Below, piece by piece: positions 27,297 through 36,077 of a stretch of 64,000 bases of DNA. The notes beneath the pieces were generated by a model. The model searched no databases, was not told where the DNA came from, and was given only the letters and a program-made list of their open reading frames with translations. Each line of letters opens with the position of its first letter. Position 1 is the stretch's first letter. The DNA lies in NCBI RefSeq assembly GCF_900109645.1, contig NZ_FOBG01000001.1:2958262-3022261 (forward strand), read 5' to 3'. The stretch is from Duganella sp. CF402 (GTDB taxonomy: Bacteria; Pseudomonadota; Gammaproteobacteria; Burkholderiales; Burkholderiaceae_D). The position numbers and the translations under genes are program-made.

Positions 27297-27956
27297 TTAG
27301 CGATCCAACAACAGGCCCTGGCGCCACAGACGGTCGGCCTGTTCGAACAGCGGCAGGCCGGTGTCGAAGGCGGCACCGGTCGGCGCCTGCTGCAGCCACA
27401 CCAGCGTGCTATGGGTACCGGACGAAGGCGATGGCGCACGCACCTGCTGCATCCAGCCAGCTACCGCCGCGTATTGAGCGGGATGGCGCTGCTGCATCCA
27501 CGCCAGCGCCACCAGGTCGGCATAGCCTTCCTCGCGCCGCGTGTCACGCAGCGCGGCCGACTGCTGCTGGCGTTCTTCGAAGCCGGATGGCACGACATGC
27601 CACTCGCCTTGCACATAGCGCCAGCAATGGCCGATTTCGTGCGCCACCATTGCCTCGATCATCAGCGGGCGCTGATCTTCGGGTACGTTGTTCAGGATAA
27701 CTTCGGCATTCGGATTGCCGCGCATGGAGAGCACCAGCTTGCAGCGGCCGTTGTCGTAGCCCAGCGCCAGCGGCACGTCGGTGGCGCGCGCCTGTGGTTG
27801 TACCGTGATGTCGAGCGGAAGCTTGAGTTCCTGCTTGGCGTGGGTCAGAACGGCGGCGCCCGCCTTGAGCCAGCGGATTTCCATCTCGGTCAGCTCGGCG
27901 GCGGAGGCAAGGCTGGAAGCCAGCAACAGCAAGGGGAGGAAGGTGCGCTTGATCAT
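27297..27956 (-). CDS. Exported protein with HExxH metallopeptidase motif, function unknown
   Basis: 219 aa from the ATG at 27956. Signal peptide MIKRTFLPLLLLASSLASA. The segment EAMVAHEIGHCWRY carries HEIGH (106-110), and EEGYADLVAL (142-151) could give the third zinc ligand, as in gluzincin/minigluzincin folds. I do not recognise the family beyond that. Four Trp residues and no cysteine pairs. It lies between the BON gene and the M49 peptidase, all on the minus strand. Confidence 0.6.
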   Translation of the reverse strand: MIKRTFLPLLLLASSLASAAELTEMEIRWLKAGAAVLTHAKQELKLPLDITVQPQARATDVPLALGYDNGRCKLVLSMRGNPNAEVILNNVPEDQRPLMIEAMVAHEIGHCWRYVQGEWHVVPSGFEERQQQSAALRDTRREEGYADLVALAWMQQRHPAQYAAVAGWMQQVRAPSPSSGTHSTLVWLQQAPTGAAFDTGLPLFEQADRLWRQGLLLDR

Positions 27957-27977
27957 GGTGATCAAACTGTAGCATGC

Positions 27978-28001
27978 GCCGGGCAAGAAAAATTGCCCGG
28001 C
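27978..28001. repeat. Hairpin between the M49 and HExxH genes
   Basis: 9-bp perfect stem GCCGGGCAA (27978-27986) / TTGCCCGGC (27993-28001), loop GAAAAA. No T run follows on either strand, so it is not a normal intrinsic terminator. Confidence 0.5.
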
Positions 28002-28036
28002 GGCAGGTAAATTACTACGTAGAAAAACTGGAATGC

Positions 28037-29749
28037 TTACTTGCCCAACAAGGTATTGGCAGTCTTGAATTCCGGGCGGATGTCGTTAGGCACCGCCTTC
28101 ATCTTGTCCAGCGCCTTCTGCACGTCCGGGCGGATAACCACGTACTTGGTCATCATCTCCTTGGCGCGCGCGTAGTCACCGGTCGCTTCGATGGTCAGGA
28201 ATTCGCGGTCGAGGTCGATCACTGCCTGCTTGATTTTGCCGAAGTCCACCGCAAAGGTGCCGTCGCCGTGCGAGATGAAACCGCCCTTGTCGAGCAGGTA
28301 GTTCATCTGGATCGCCATGCCGCGCGCGTGCGAGTCGGTCAGGCCGAAGTGCAGCGTGCGGAAGGCCGAGGCGAGGAAGGTGGTGTACAGCTTGCGCTCA
28401 GCGGCAGCGCCCTGCCCCAGCGTGCCTTGCAGCTGGCCCTTGTCCATCATGCAGGCCAGCACGTACAGGCCGGTGATGTCGGCCTTGGCTTCCTCGATGG
28501 TGGAATAGGCTTCCTTCAAGTCCTGGCGCGGGGTCGATTCCTTGCCGCCGTTTTTCGTGATGTGCGGGCCGAGACCGTGGGTGATTTCGTGCGCCAGGAT
28601 GTGGGTGAAGAAGGAGTCGAAATCGACGTCCTTCTGGTCGGCCGGGCGCAGCACCAGCTTGGCGATCGGCGTCAGTGTCGATTTGAATTTCGCCTGCTGC
28701 ACGTTCTTCAGCATCACGCGCTTGGAGCCGCGCTGGCTGATGATGCGTTCATCGTTCGGCAAATTGTAGGCGGCGGTCTGCACGCCCATGTTGCCGTCGC
28801 CGGCGCCATAGACTTGATTGACCACCACCATCGGCGCCAGCGCGCCGACTTTCGGATTGCGATACTGCGCATCCAGCGGCAGGTTGTCTTCCAGCTCCTG
28901 CATATGCTTGGCGAAGAAGTCCAGCTTGCGGGTTTCCTTCTCGTCGCGGATATTCACGTACGCTTCAAACGCGGCCTTGTAGCCAAACAGCTCGTCGTTA
29001 TAGGTCTCGTAGGGGCCGATGGTGATGTCGACCGGCGAGTCGAGGTCCATCCAGGCGAAGTCGGAAGCCAGGTAGTCGTTGCTCAGGAAGGCGTCGGCAC
29101 GCAGGTCGAGGAATTTTTTCAGCGAGGCGTTGTCGGTATCGGCGGCGGCCTGCTTGAGCAGCGCGGCGGCTTTCTGCAGGTCGGCCTTGTATTCATCGGA
29201 ATACTTCACGATGGCGAACTGGCCATCCTTGTTCTTGCGGATGGTGGTGAAGAACCACTGCGCCTGCTCCTTGTCGGCGGCCGGCAAGGCATTGATCCAG
29301 TTTTCCAGCTCCGCCTTGGTCGCGCCTTCCGGATAGAAGTTGCCGCCTTCGGGCTTCTTGGCCGGCACCGTCACGCCGCCCACTTCGGCCGGCAGGAAGG
29401 ACTGGTGGTCATCGAGGATGGACCACGGGCCTTTGTTCAGCCAGAAGTAGTTGAGGCGCGCCTTGCCCAGCGGCGTGGTGTCCTTTTGCAGCGCGGCCCA
29501 CAGGGCTTCGTTGCCGGACCAGCGCTGGCGCAGCTGCAGCACGTCGATGATCTTGGCCGCCTCGATCAATTTGGCGATGGCTTTCTTGTCGCCTGCGGAG
29601 AGATGCGCGGTGTCGGCGGTCAGCGCGATCGGCGCGAAACGCTTGCTCATCTTGTTGAGGTCATTCACGCCGGCGGGTGCGGCGTAGGCGGTGGCGCATG
29701 CAAAGGTGGATGCAACAACGAGCGCTAGCGGGAGCAGGATTTTTTTCAT
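28037..29749 (-). CDS. Exported M49-type (dipeptidyl-peptidase III-like) zinc peptidase
   Basis: 570 aa from the ATG at 29749, with AGAGGA upstream. Signal peptide MKKILLPLALVVASTFACATAYA. Zinc site HEITH (387-391) followed by EEAKAD (419-424), the M49-like arrangement in which the second Glu is the third ligand. It differs from classic DPP III (HELLGH), so it belongs to the bacterial/plant-like branch with the shorter HExxH. It probably cleaves dipeptides from oligopeptides in the periplasm. It is followed by the HExxH protein gene on the same strand. Confidence 0.85.
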   Translation of the reverse strand: MKKILLPLALVVASTFACATAYAAPAGVNDLNKMSKRFAPIALTADTAHLSAGDKKAIAKLIEAAKIIDVLQLRQRWSGNEALWAALQKDTTPLGKARLNYFWLNKGPWSILDDHQSFLPAEVGGVTVPAKKPEGGNFYPEGATKAELENWINALPAADKEQAQWFFTTIRKNKDGQFAIVKYSDEYKADLQKAAALLKQAAADTDNASLKKFLDLRADAFLSNDYLASDFAWMDLDSPVDITIGPYETYNDELFGYKAAFEAYVNIRDEKETRKLDFFAKHMQELEDNLPLDAQYRNPKVGALAPMVVVNQVYGAGDGNMGVQTAAYNLPNDERIISQRGSKRVMLKNVQQAKFKSTLTPIAKLVLRPADQKDVDFDSFFTHILAHEITHGLGPHITKNGGKESTPRQDLKEAYSTIEEAKADITGLYVLACMMDKGQLQGTLGQGAAAERKLYTTFLASAFRTLHFGLTDSHARGMAIQMNYLLDKGGFISHGDGTFAVDFGKIKQAVIDLDREFLTIEATGDYARAKEMMTKYVVIRPDVQKALDKMKAVPNDIRPEFKTANTLLGK

Positions 29750-29848
29750 GTGGTCCTCTTGTAGAGTGAGGCCCACATTGTAATGCAACGCTTCGGACCA
29801 GCGGCACATCTGCCGCTGGCCTCTTCCGCGTAAAAAGGTACTGCGAGT

Positions 29849-31321
29849 TTACTGCGCTTTAATGGCGCCGTTCTGCGCCACTTGCGCCAGCTGCGCCGAC
29901 GGCTGCCAGCCAGCGCCCAGCGAGCGCGCCACCGCCACCGCAGCCAGCATGCGCTGGGTGTTGATCTGCACCGCCGCGCGATCGGCCGACAGCGCGCTGC
30001 GCTGCGCATCGGTCACGTCGAGGTAGGTCGACACGCCGCGCTCATAGCGGGCACGCGCCACCAGGTAGCCGCGCGCCGCCGCCACTTGTGAGGCTTTCTG
30101 CGCATCGCCTTGCAACTGGCGCTGCTGCACGTCCGACAACGCGTCTTCCACTTCGCGCAGTGCGGTCAACAGCTTGGTCTGGTGATTGGCCACGGCTTCT
30201 TCGTAGCGCGCCTTGGCGATCGCCAGGTTGGCCTTGTTGCGGCCACCGTCGAAGATCGGCAGCGACAGCGCCAGCGGACCAACGCTGAACTGGCGGGCAT
30301 CGCCCTTGGCCAGGTTGCTCAGGCTCTCCGAAGCGAAACCGAAATTGCCGGTCAGCGAGAACGATGGATAGAACGCGCCTTCCGCCACGCCGATCTGCGC
30401 ATTGTTGGCGCGCAGGGTCGCCACGCTGCCGGCCAAATCAGGACGCTGCGACAACAGGCTGGCCGGCAGGCCGACCGGAATCGCCGGCGGCTGCGGCAGA
30501 TCGGCGCCGGTATTGGCGGCGGTCAGCATGGCCGACGGCGAGGCGCCGACCAGCGTGGCCAGGCTGTGTTCCAGCAGGTTGCGCTGGCGCTGCACTTCGT
30601 GCAGGTCGGCTTGCGCGTTGGCGCGCTCGATGCGGGCACGCGACACGTCCAGCTCATTCGACAGGCCGGCGTCGAAGCGCGCGGTCACCAGCTCTTCGGA
30701 TTCGCGGCGGGTATCCAGCGCGCCTTTCAGGATGGCGATTTCAGCGTCGAGGCCACGCAGTTGCCAGTAGGTGGTCGCCAGTTGCGACGACAGCACCAGC
30801 AGCACGCCGTCGCGGTCCGCTTCGGCCGCCAGCGCTTGCGCGTCCGAAGCTTCCACCAGGCGGCGCACGCGGCCCAGCAGGTCCACTTCATACGAGAAGC
30901 TCGAACCCACCGCGTAGTTGTTACCCTTGATCGACCGATGGCCCAGCGCCAGGCCTTGCGACGTTTCGGCCGAAGTGCGCGAGTTCGAGATGCCGGCGTT
31001 GACGCTCAACTGCGGCTGCTCGTTGGCGCGCGCCACGCCGGCTTGTTCCAGCGCCTGCACCAGGCGCTGTGCGGCGGCTTTCACGCTTGGGTTGTCGCGC
31101 AGCGCGGTTTCTTCCAGGCGGTTCAGGGTGGCGTCGTTAAACACGGTCCACCATTGCGCCGGCAGATGCGCTTCATTGGCGCCGGCTTGCGGCTGGTGGC
31201 GGAACGATGCATCGGCGACATTGGCCGGCGCCTTGAAATCGGTGCCGACGGTGGCGCAGCCGGTGACTGCCAAAGTGACGGAAACAGCGAGCGTCAGGCG
31301 CTTCAAAGCTGAATTCAACAT
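29849..31321 (-). CDS. Outer-membrane efflux lipoprotein, NodT/OprM family
   Basis: 490 aa. Signal peptide with lipobox LAVTGC (Cys22). Two OEP repeats make the TolC-like trimeric channel: LVQALEQAGVARANEQPQL...SYEVDLLGRVRRLVEASDAQ and LSQRPDLAGSVATLRANNAQIGVAEGAFYPSFSL...FDGGRNKANLAIAKARYEEAVA. It is the third gene of emrA-emrB-nodT, 23 bases after emrB. It forms the outer-membrane exit for the drug pump. Confidence 0.95.
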   Translation of the reverse strand: MLNSALKRLTLAVSVTLAVTGCATVGTDFKAPANVADASFRHQPQAGANEAHLPAQWWTVFNDATLNRLEETALRDNPSVKAAAQRLVQALEQAGVARANEQPQLSVNAGISNSRTSAETSQGLALGHRSIKGNNYAVGSSFSYEVDLLGRVRRLVEASDAQALAAEADRDGVLLVLSSQLATTYWQLRGLDAEIAILKGALDTRRESEELVTARFDAGLSNELDVSRARIERANAQADLHEVQRQRNLLEHSLATLVGASPSAMLTAANTGADLPQPPAIPVGLPASLLSQRPDLAGSVATLRANNAQIGVAEGAFYPSFSLTGNFGFASESLSNLAKGDARQFSVGPLALSLPIFDGGRNKANLAIAKARYEEAVANHQTKLLTALREVEDALSDVQQRQLQGDAQKASQVAAARGYLVARARYERGVSTYLDVTDAQRSALSADRAAVQINTQRMLAAVAVARSLGAGWQPSAQLAQVAQNGAIKAQ

Positions 31322-31344
31322 GATTTACCTCTTAAATTTTTTTG

Positions 31345-32931
31345 TTAGTGAGCGCCGCCGCCACCGCCACCCGAAGGGGCTTTGACTTTGTCCGAGAACC
31401 ACAGCACGCCGATGCAGGCAAACAGCACCATCGCAACCAGGAAGAAGCCGTCGTTGTAAGCCATCACATACGCTTCGCGGCGCACGATGCCGTCGACCGC
31501 TTTCAAGGCCATGTCCGACGCGGTGGCGCTGTCGAAGCCCTTGGCGATGAACGACGAAGTCAGGGTGCTCAGGCGTTCCTGCGTCGCCAGCGCGAAATTG
31601 CTGACCGATTCGCCGAGACGGGCCGAATGGAAGTGTTCGCGGTTGGTCAGCGAGGTGGCCAGCAGCGCGATACCGATCGAACCGCCCAGGTTACGGGTCA
31701 TGTTGATCAGGCTCGATGCCGATGGCATGTCTTTCGGCTGGATGCCGTTCATCGCAAAGTTCGACAAGGTCAGCATCACGAACGGCTGGCCCAGCGAGCG
31801 CACGATCTGCGACAGCAGCAGCTGGTCGTAACCGGTGGTGGCGTCCATGTAGGCATTCATCAGGCAGGAGCCGCCGAACAGCAGCAGGCCGAACGAACAC
31901 AGGATGCGGTTGTCGACCTTGGACGACAGCTTGGCCACGAACGGCATAAAGAACAGCTGCGGCAGGCCGGCCCACATGATGACTTCACCGATCTGCATCG
32001 GCGAGTAGCCCGGAATCTGCGCCAGGAACAGCGGCAGGATGAACGACGAACCGTACAAGCCCATGCCCATCGCCATCGACAGCGCGGTGGCGGCGGCGAA
32101 GTTGCGGGTGCCGTACAAGCCCAGGTTCACAAACGGCTGCTTGCGCATGGTGCTGGTCACGACCCAGCCCAGCAGGCCGACAATCGCCAGCGCGGCAAAG
32201 GTGTTGATGAACGCCGAGTCGAACCAGTCCTTGCTGTTGCCTTCTTCAAGGAAGATGGTCAGGCTGCCGAGGCCCATCGCCATGAAGCCGATGCCCAGCC
32301 AGTCGGCATTGAACAGTGCCGACAGGTTCGGCTTCTCTTCATCGAGGCCGAGCGCAATACCGCCGATCAGCAGCAGGCCGGGCACCCAGTTGATGTAGAA
32401 GATCGACGGCCAGCCATACAGCTCGCTCAGATAGCCGCCCAGCGTAGGCCCCATCGATGGCGCCAGCGTGGCGGTCAGGCCGAAGATGGCCATGCCGGTC
32501 GCGCGCTTGGACGCAGGCAGCTTGGCCATCACCAGCGTCATCGCCATTGGAATCAGCGCGCCGCCGGTGAAACCCTGCAACATGCGGAAGGCGATCATGC
32601 TGGGCAGGTTCCAGGCGAAGCCGCACAGCGTGGAGAACAGCAGGAACAGGCTGGTGGTGCCCATCATGTAGCCGCGCATGCCGAACACGCGCACGAACAG
32701 GCCGGTCATCGGAATCACGATGATCTCCGCCACCAGGTAGGCGGTGGCGATCCACGAGCCCTCTTCCTGCGTGGCCGACAGCGTGCCGAGGATGTCTTTC
32801 AGCGACGAGTTGGTGATCTGGATATCCAGCACCGCCATGAAGGCGCCCAGCATGCCGGCGGCAACCGCCATCCATGTGCGTGCCGAGACCTTCTCGCTCG
32901 GCATCGGCGGGACAAAAGTAGTACTAGCCAT
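31345..32931 (-). CDS. emrB: DHA2-family multidrug efflux permease, EmrB/FarB-like
   Basis: 528 aa, 14 predicted membrane segments. N-terminal AGMLGAFMAVLDIQITNSSL and motif C-like MAIFGLTATLAPSMGPTLGGYL are diagnostic of the DHA2 (QacA/EmrB) group. The ATG at 32931 follows AAGGAGCC. It lies between the membrane-fusion gene and the outer-membrane channel gene, giving a complete proton-driven tripartite exporter. Typical substrates are hydrophobic uncouplers, fatty acids or drugs; the actual one is unknown. Confidence 0.95.
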   Translation of the reverse strand: MASTTFVPPMPSEKVSARTWMAVAAGMLGAFMAVLDIQITNSSLKDILGTLSATQEEGSWIATAYLVAEIIVIPMTGLFVRVFGMRGYMMGTTSLFLLFSTLCGFAWNLPSMIAFRMLQGFTGGALIPMAMTLVMAKLPASKRATGMAIFGLTATLAPSMGPTLGGYLSELYGWPSIFYINWVPGLLLIGGIALGLDEEKPNLSALFNADWLGIGFMAMGLGSLTIFLEEGNSKDWFDSAFINTFAALAIVGLLGWVVTSTMRKQPFVNLGLYGTRNFAAATALSMAMGMGLYGSSFILPLFLAQIPGYSPMQIGEVIMWAGLPQLFFMPFVAKLSSKVDNRILCSFGLLLFGGSCLMNAYMDATTGYDQLLLSQIVRSLGQPFVMLTLSNFAMNGIQPKDMPSASSLINMTRNLGGSIGIALLATSLTNREHFHSARLGESVSNFALATQERLSTLTSSFIAKGFDSATASDMALKAVDGIVRREAYVMAYNDGFFLVAMVLFACIGVLWFSDKVKAPSGGGGGGAH

Positions 32932-32945
32932 CAAAGGCTCCTTGA

Positions 32946-34061
32946 TTACTTGGCGTCTTTCTGGTTGATCGCTACTTCAGCGATCGCCGACATGCCTGGC
33001 ACCAGGCGGCCGCTCAGGGCTTTCACGTCTTCCGGCTTGAAGGTGACTTTGACCGGCACGCGCTGCACGATCTTGGTGAAGTTACCGGTGGCGTTATCGG
33101 CCGGCAGCAGCGCGAATTGCGCGCCCGATGCTGGCGAGAAGCTGTCCACTTTGCCGATCAGTTCCTTGCCCGGCAGCGCGTCGATGGTGACTTTGACTTC
33201 CTGGCCCACCTTCATGTCCGCCAGCTGGGTTTCCTTGAAGTTCGCGGTCAGCCACACATTCTCCTGCACGATGGCGGTCAGCTGCTGGCCCGGTTGCACG
33301 CGCTGGCCCACCTCGATGGTGCGCTTGCCGATGCGGCCCGAGACTGGCGCCAGAATCTTGTTGTAAGCCAGTTGCTGTTTGGCGTCCTTCAGTTGTACTT
33401 GCAGCACGGCGATCTGCGCGCTCAGCACGTCGCGCGCCGATTTGGCCGAAGCGATTTGCGCCTTGGCGGCGGTGGCGCTGTCCTTGCGGGCGGCGACATC
33501 GGCGGTAGCGCTGGCACGGGTGGCGACGGCGGCATCCAGCTCAGCCTTCGATACGGCTTTCATCTGGCTGTTATACAGCTGGCCGAAACGCTCGGCGTCC
33601 TGCTTGGCGCGCACCAGTTGCGCTTCCGACTGCGCCACCTGGGCGGCGGCGGCGCTGGCTTGCGCCTGCACTTGTGCGATCTGGGCGTCGGCCTGCGATA
33701 CCTGCTGCTGGGCCGAGGCGATCTGCGCTTGGATCTGCTCCACTTTCACGCCCTGGTCGAACGGATCCAGCTCGGCGATCACATCGCCTTCCTTGACCAG
33801 TTGGTTATCGTCGATCAGCACCTTGGTGACGACGCCGGCGATGCGGGTCGATACCGGGGTCACGTGGCCGGCCACGTAGGCATTTTCGGTCTCGACGTAG
33901 AAATGGCTGCGGTACCACATGCGGCCGCCGGCGGCCAAAGCGGCCAGCGCGACGATGGCGGCAACCACCAGCACGCGGCGGTTAGGTTGCTGGGCCGGCG
34001 CTGCCGGGGCAGCGGCTGGAGCGGCAGGCACGGCACTGAGTTTTTGTTCTTGGGTGGACAT
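32946..34061 (-). CDS. emrA: HlyD-family membrane-fusion protein, EmrA-like
   Basis: 371 aa from the ATG at 34061. A Pro/Ala-rich N-terminus is followed by one membrane segment (VLVVAAIVALAALAAGG). The lipoyl-like YVAGHVTPVSTRIAGVVTKVLI and a long Ala/Gln coiled-coil hairpin (about 95-215) come next, then the beta-barrel LAPVSGRIGKRTIEVGQRVQPGQQL. It bridges EmrB and the outer-membrane channel in the periplasm. It is the first gene of the operon, 14 bases before emrB. Confidence 0.95.
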   Translation of the reverse strand: MSTQEQKLSAVPAAPAAAPAAPAQQPNRRVLVVAAIVALAALAAGGRMWYRSHFYVETENAYVAGHVTPVSTRIAGVVTKVLIDDNQLVKEGDVIAELDPFDQGVKVEQIQAQIASAQQQVSQADAQIAQVQAQASAAAAQVAQSEAQLVRAKQDAERFGQLYNSQMKAVSKAELDAAVATRASATADVAARKDSATAAKAQIASAKSARDVLSAQIAVLQVQLKDAKQQLAYNKILAPVSGRIGKRTIEVGQRVQPGQQLTAIVQENVWLTANFKETQLADMKVGQEVKVTIDALPGKELIGKVDSFSPASGAQFALLPADNATGNFTKIVQRVPVKVTFKPEDVKALSGRLVPGMSAIAEVAINQKDAK

Positions 34062-34125
34062 GAAGGAGCTCCAGAAAATGAAATGAGATAGGAGCATTAT
34101 CGTCAGTTTCAGGCCAAAGTCAAGA

Positions 34126-34147
34126 AATGAAACGATTGCATTTCATT
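34126..34147. promoter_or_regulatory. Inverted repeat between emrA and tetR, candidate operator
   Basis: AATGAAA - CGATTGCA - TTTCATT, perfect 7-bp arms, in the 129-bp divergent gap. The motif ATGAAAT recurs near the emrA start (34077-34083). It is a good position for the divergent TetR protein to control both sides. Confidence 0.5.
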
Positions 34148-34190
34148 TTTTTTTGGACTAGCATGTCGGCATTCGTTATCATTCTCCGCC

Positions 34191-34898
34191 ATGAACAAGA
34201 CCGACCTGACCGACGCCGCCGTGCTGGATGAGCAAGATTGTCCAGAAGGCACACTTCCTGAACATTGCTACGGCAAGGCTGCCGGTCGTCCGCGCGCGGC
34301 CGACAAAGAAGCGCGCCGGGTCGCCCTGCTGCACACGGCCGGCCAGCTGTTCCTGGAAAAAGGCTATAGCAAGGTCAGCCTGGAAATGATTGCGCGCGAA
34401 GCCCACGTGGCAGTGCGCACCATCTACGTCAAGTTCGGCGGCAAGGCCGGGCTGCTGAACGCCGTCATCGCCGACGGCCGCGCCCGCTTCTTCGGCGGCA
34501 TGGACAACATGGAAACCGATCCGCGTCCGATGGAAGAGATCCTCAGCGATTTTTCGCTGCGCTTCCTCGAACTGATCTCGCTGCCGACCTTCTGCAGCCT
34601 GCACCGCATGGTGGTGGCCGAGGCCCGCTCGACGCCGGAACTGGCCGAGACCTTCTTCACCGCCGGCCCGCAGCGCACCCGCGAAGAGCTGAACCGCTTC
34701 TTTGCCCGTCCCGACATCCGCGCCCAGTTGCGCCCGGACTTGCGGCCGGAAGTGCTGCCGGTGTTCCTGCTCAACTGCATCATGGGCGACCAGATGACAC
34801 GCCTGCTGTTCCCCATCACCCAGCCGCCAACACTGGACGAGCTGCGCGTGCGCGCTGCCGAAGGACTGGACTTGTTCTTGCGCGGCGTAAAACGCTAA
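34191..34898 (+). CDS. TetR-family transcriptional regulator
   Basis: 235 aa. A 30-residue N-terminal tail is followed by the TetR HTH: LLHTAGQLFLEKGYSKVSLEMIAREAHVAVRTIYVKFGGKAGLLNAVI. The C-terminal ligand-binding region is helical (TetR_C AefR-like). It is divergent from emrA, so it most likely represses the efflux operon and is released by a pump substrate. This is an inference from position. The first four residues are MNKT; no strong ribosome site is seen. Confidence 0.92.
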   Translation: MNKTDLTDAAVLDEQDCPEGTLPEHCYGKAAGRPRAADKEARRVALLHTAGQLFLEKGYSKVSLEMIAREAHVAVRTIYVKFGGKAGLLNAVIADGRARFFGGMDNMETDPRPMEEILSDFSLRFLELISLPTFCSLHRMVVAEARSTPELAETFFTAGPQRTREELNRFFARPDIRAQLRPDLRPEVLPVFLLNCIMGDQMTRLLFPITQPPTLDELRVRAAEGLDLFLRGVKR

Positions 34899-34953
34899 AC
34901 CACGCACAATTTTGTTATTTGTTCTATACTGATTTTTTGTAATCGGAGCGTAT

Positions 34954-35136
34954 ATGAGCAAAACGAATCGTCTGGACTGGAGCAAACAAATCACGCTCAT
35001 GAACGAGCGCATCAAGCATTTCCAGGCCGAGCCGGGCCAGGAGCAACTGGACGCCGTTATCGCCGAGCTGAAGGCCTACGCCGAGGCAGCCCGCAACGGC
35101 GGCATTGAAATCCCATCCCGCTTCACCGTCAACTGA
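34954..35136 (+). CDS. Small conserved-looking protein, function unknown
   Basis: 60 aa, soluble and helical: MSKTNRLDWSKQITLMNERI, then an Ala/Glu-rich helix and IPSRFTVN at the end. GGAG stands 8 bases upstream of the ATG, and the gene is directly followed, 2 bases after its stop, by the hydrolase gene. The ribosome site and tight spacing argue that it is real. I do not recognise a family. Confidence 0.65.
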   Translation: MSKTNRLDWSKQITLMNERIKHFQAEPGQEQLDAVIAELKAYAEAARNGGIEIPSRFTVN

Positions 35137-35138
35137 GC

Positions 35139-36077
35139 ATGAGCCGGCTGCGCTGGGTCTTGCTGGCTTTGGTGCTGGCGGTCGCCGGCCTGACGGCCTA
35201 CCACCACGACCGCAATCCCGAACGGCGCGCGTTAACCGCCTCGGTGCGTGAGCATAATGGCGCGCCCGGCGCGTTTGCCACGCTCGGTGACGGCGTCACC
35301 TATTACGAGGCCGCTGGCCGGCAGAATGGCCGCGTGGCGGTGCTGGTGCATGGCTTCTCGGTGCCGTCCTACATCTGGGATCCCACCTTTGCCGCACTGC
35401 GCGACGCCGGCTACCGCGTGATCCGTTACGACCTGTTTGGCCGCGGCCTGTCCGACCGGCCGGACGCCGCCTACGATGGCGCCTTCTACGACCGCCAGCT
35501 GGATGATTTGCTGAAGGCGCTCAAGGTCGAGGGCAAGATCGATTTGTTCGGCCTGTCCTTCGGCGGCTACGTCAGCGCGCATTACGCCTCGACGCATCCG
35601 CAGCGCATCCGCACCCTGAACCTGGTCGATCCATCCAACAGCGCGCCGGTCATTCCGTGGCAGCTGGCCACGCCGCTGCTCGGCCCTTACCTGTTCCAGA
35701 CCCAGTACGTGCCGACGATGGCCGATAACCAGAGCAGCGACTTCCTGCATCCTGAACAATTCCCCGGCTGGGCCGAGCGCTATCGCCCGCAGATGGCGTT
35801 CTATGGCTTTGGCCGCGCGCTGTATCGTTCGCGACTGAGCCTGTCGCGTGAAAATTTCGACGCCATCTACGCTGCCATCGCGAGGAACGGCACGCCGGTG
35901 CATCTACTGTGGGGCAAGCAGGATCCGGTGATCCCGGTGACGCAGGCAGCGCACATCCGCAACGCCATTCCATCGACGACCTATACTGAAATAGACCAGT
36001 CGGGCCACCTGCCGCAGATGGAGCAGACCGCCCTGTTCAACCAGCGCATACTGGCTTATCTGGAGGACCATCCATGA
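35139..36077 (+). CDS. Alpha/beta-hydrolase, membrane-anchored
   Basis: 312 aa. The N-terminus has one hydrophobic anchor (VLLALVLAVAGLTAY). The hydrolase shows the oxyanion HGFS (71-74), nucleophile Ser140 in GLSFGGY, acid Asp in GKQDPVIP and His in QSGHLPQME. Substrate unknown; it resembles esterases or C-C hydrolases. It lies in a probable three-gene unit with the small protein upstream and the GNAT gene downstream, overlapping the latter by 4 bases (ATGA). Confidence 0.88.
   Translation: MSRLRWVLLALVLAVAGLTAYHHDRNPERRALTASVREHNGAPGAFATLGDGVTYYEAAGRQNGRVAVLVHGFSVPSYIWDPTFAALRDAGYRVIRYDLFGRGLSDRPDAAYDGAFYDRQLDDLLKALKVEGKIDLFGLSFGGYVSAHYASTHPQRIRTLNLVDPSNSAPVIPWQLATPLLGPYLFQTQYVPTMADNQSSDFLHPEQFPGWAERYRPQMAFYGFGRALYRSRLSLSRENFDAIYAAIARNGTPVHLLWGKQDPVIPVTQAAHIRNAIPSTTYTEIDQSGHLPQMEQTALFNQRILAYLEDHP

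Noticed and set aside
27978..28001. Hairpin considered as an intrinsic terminator
   Set aside because: No T run on either strand; kept only as an unexplained hairpin.
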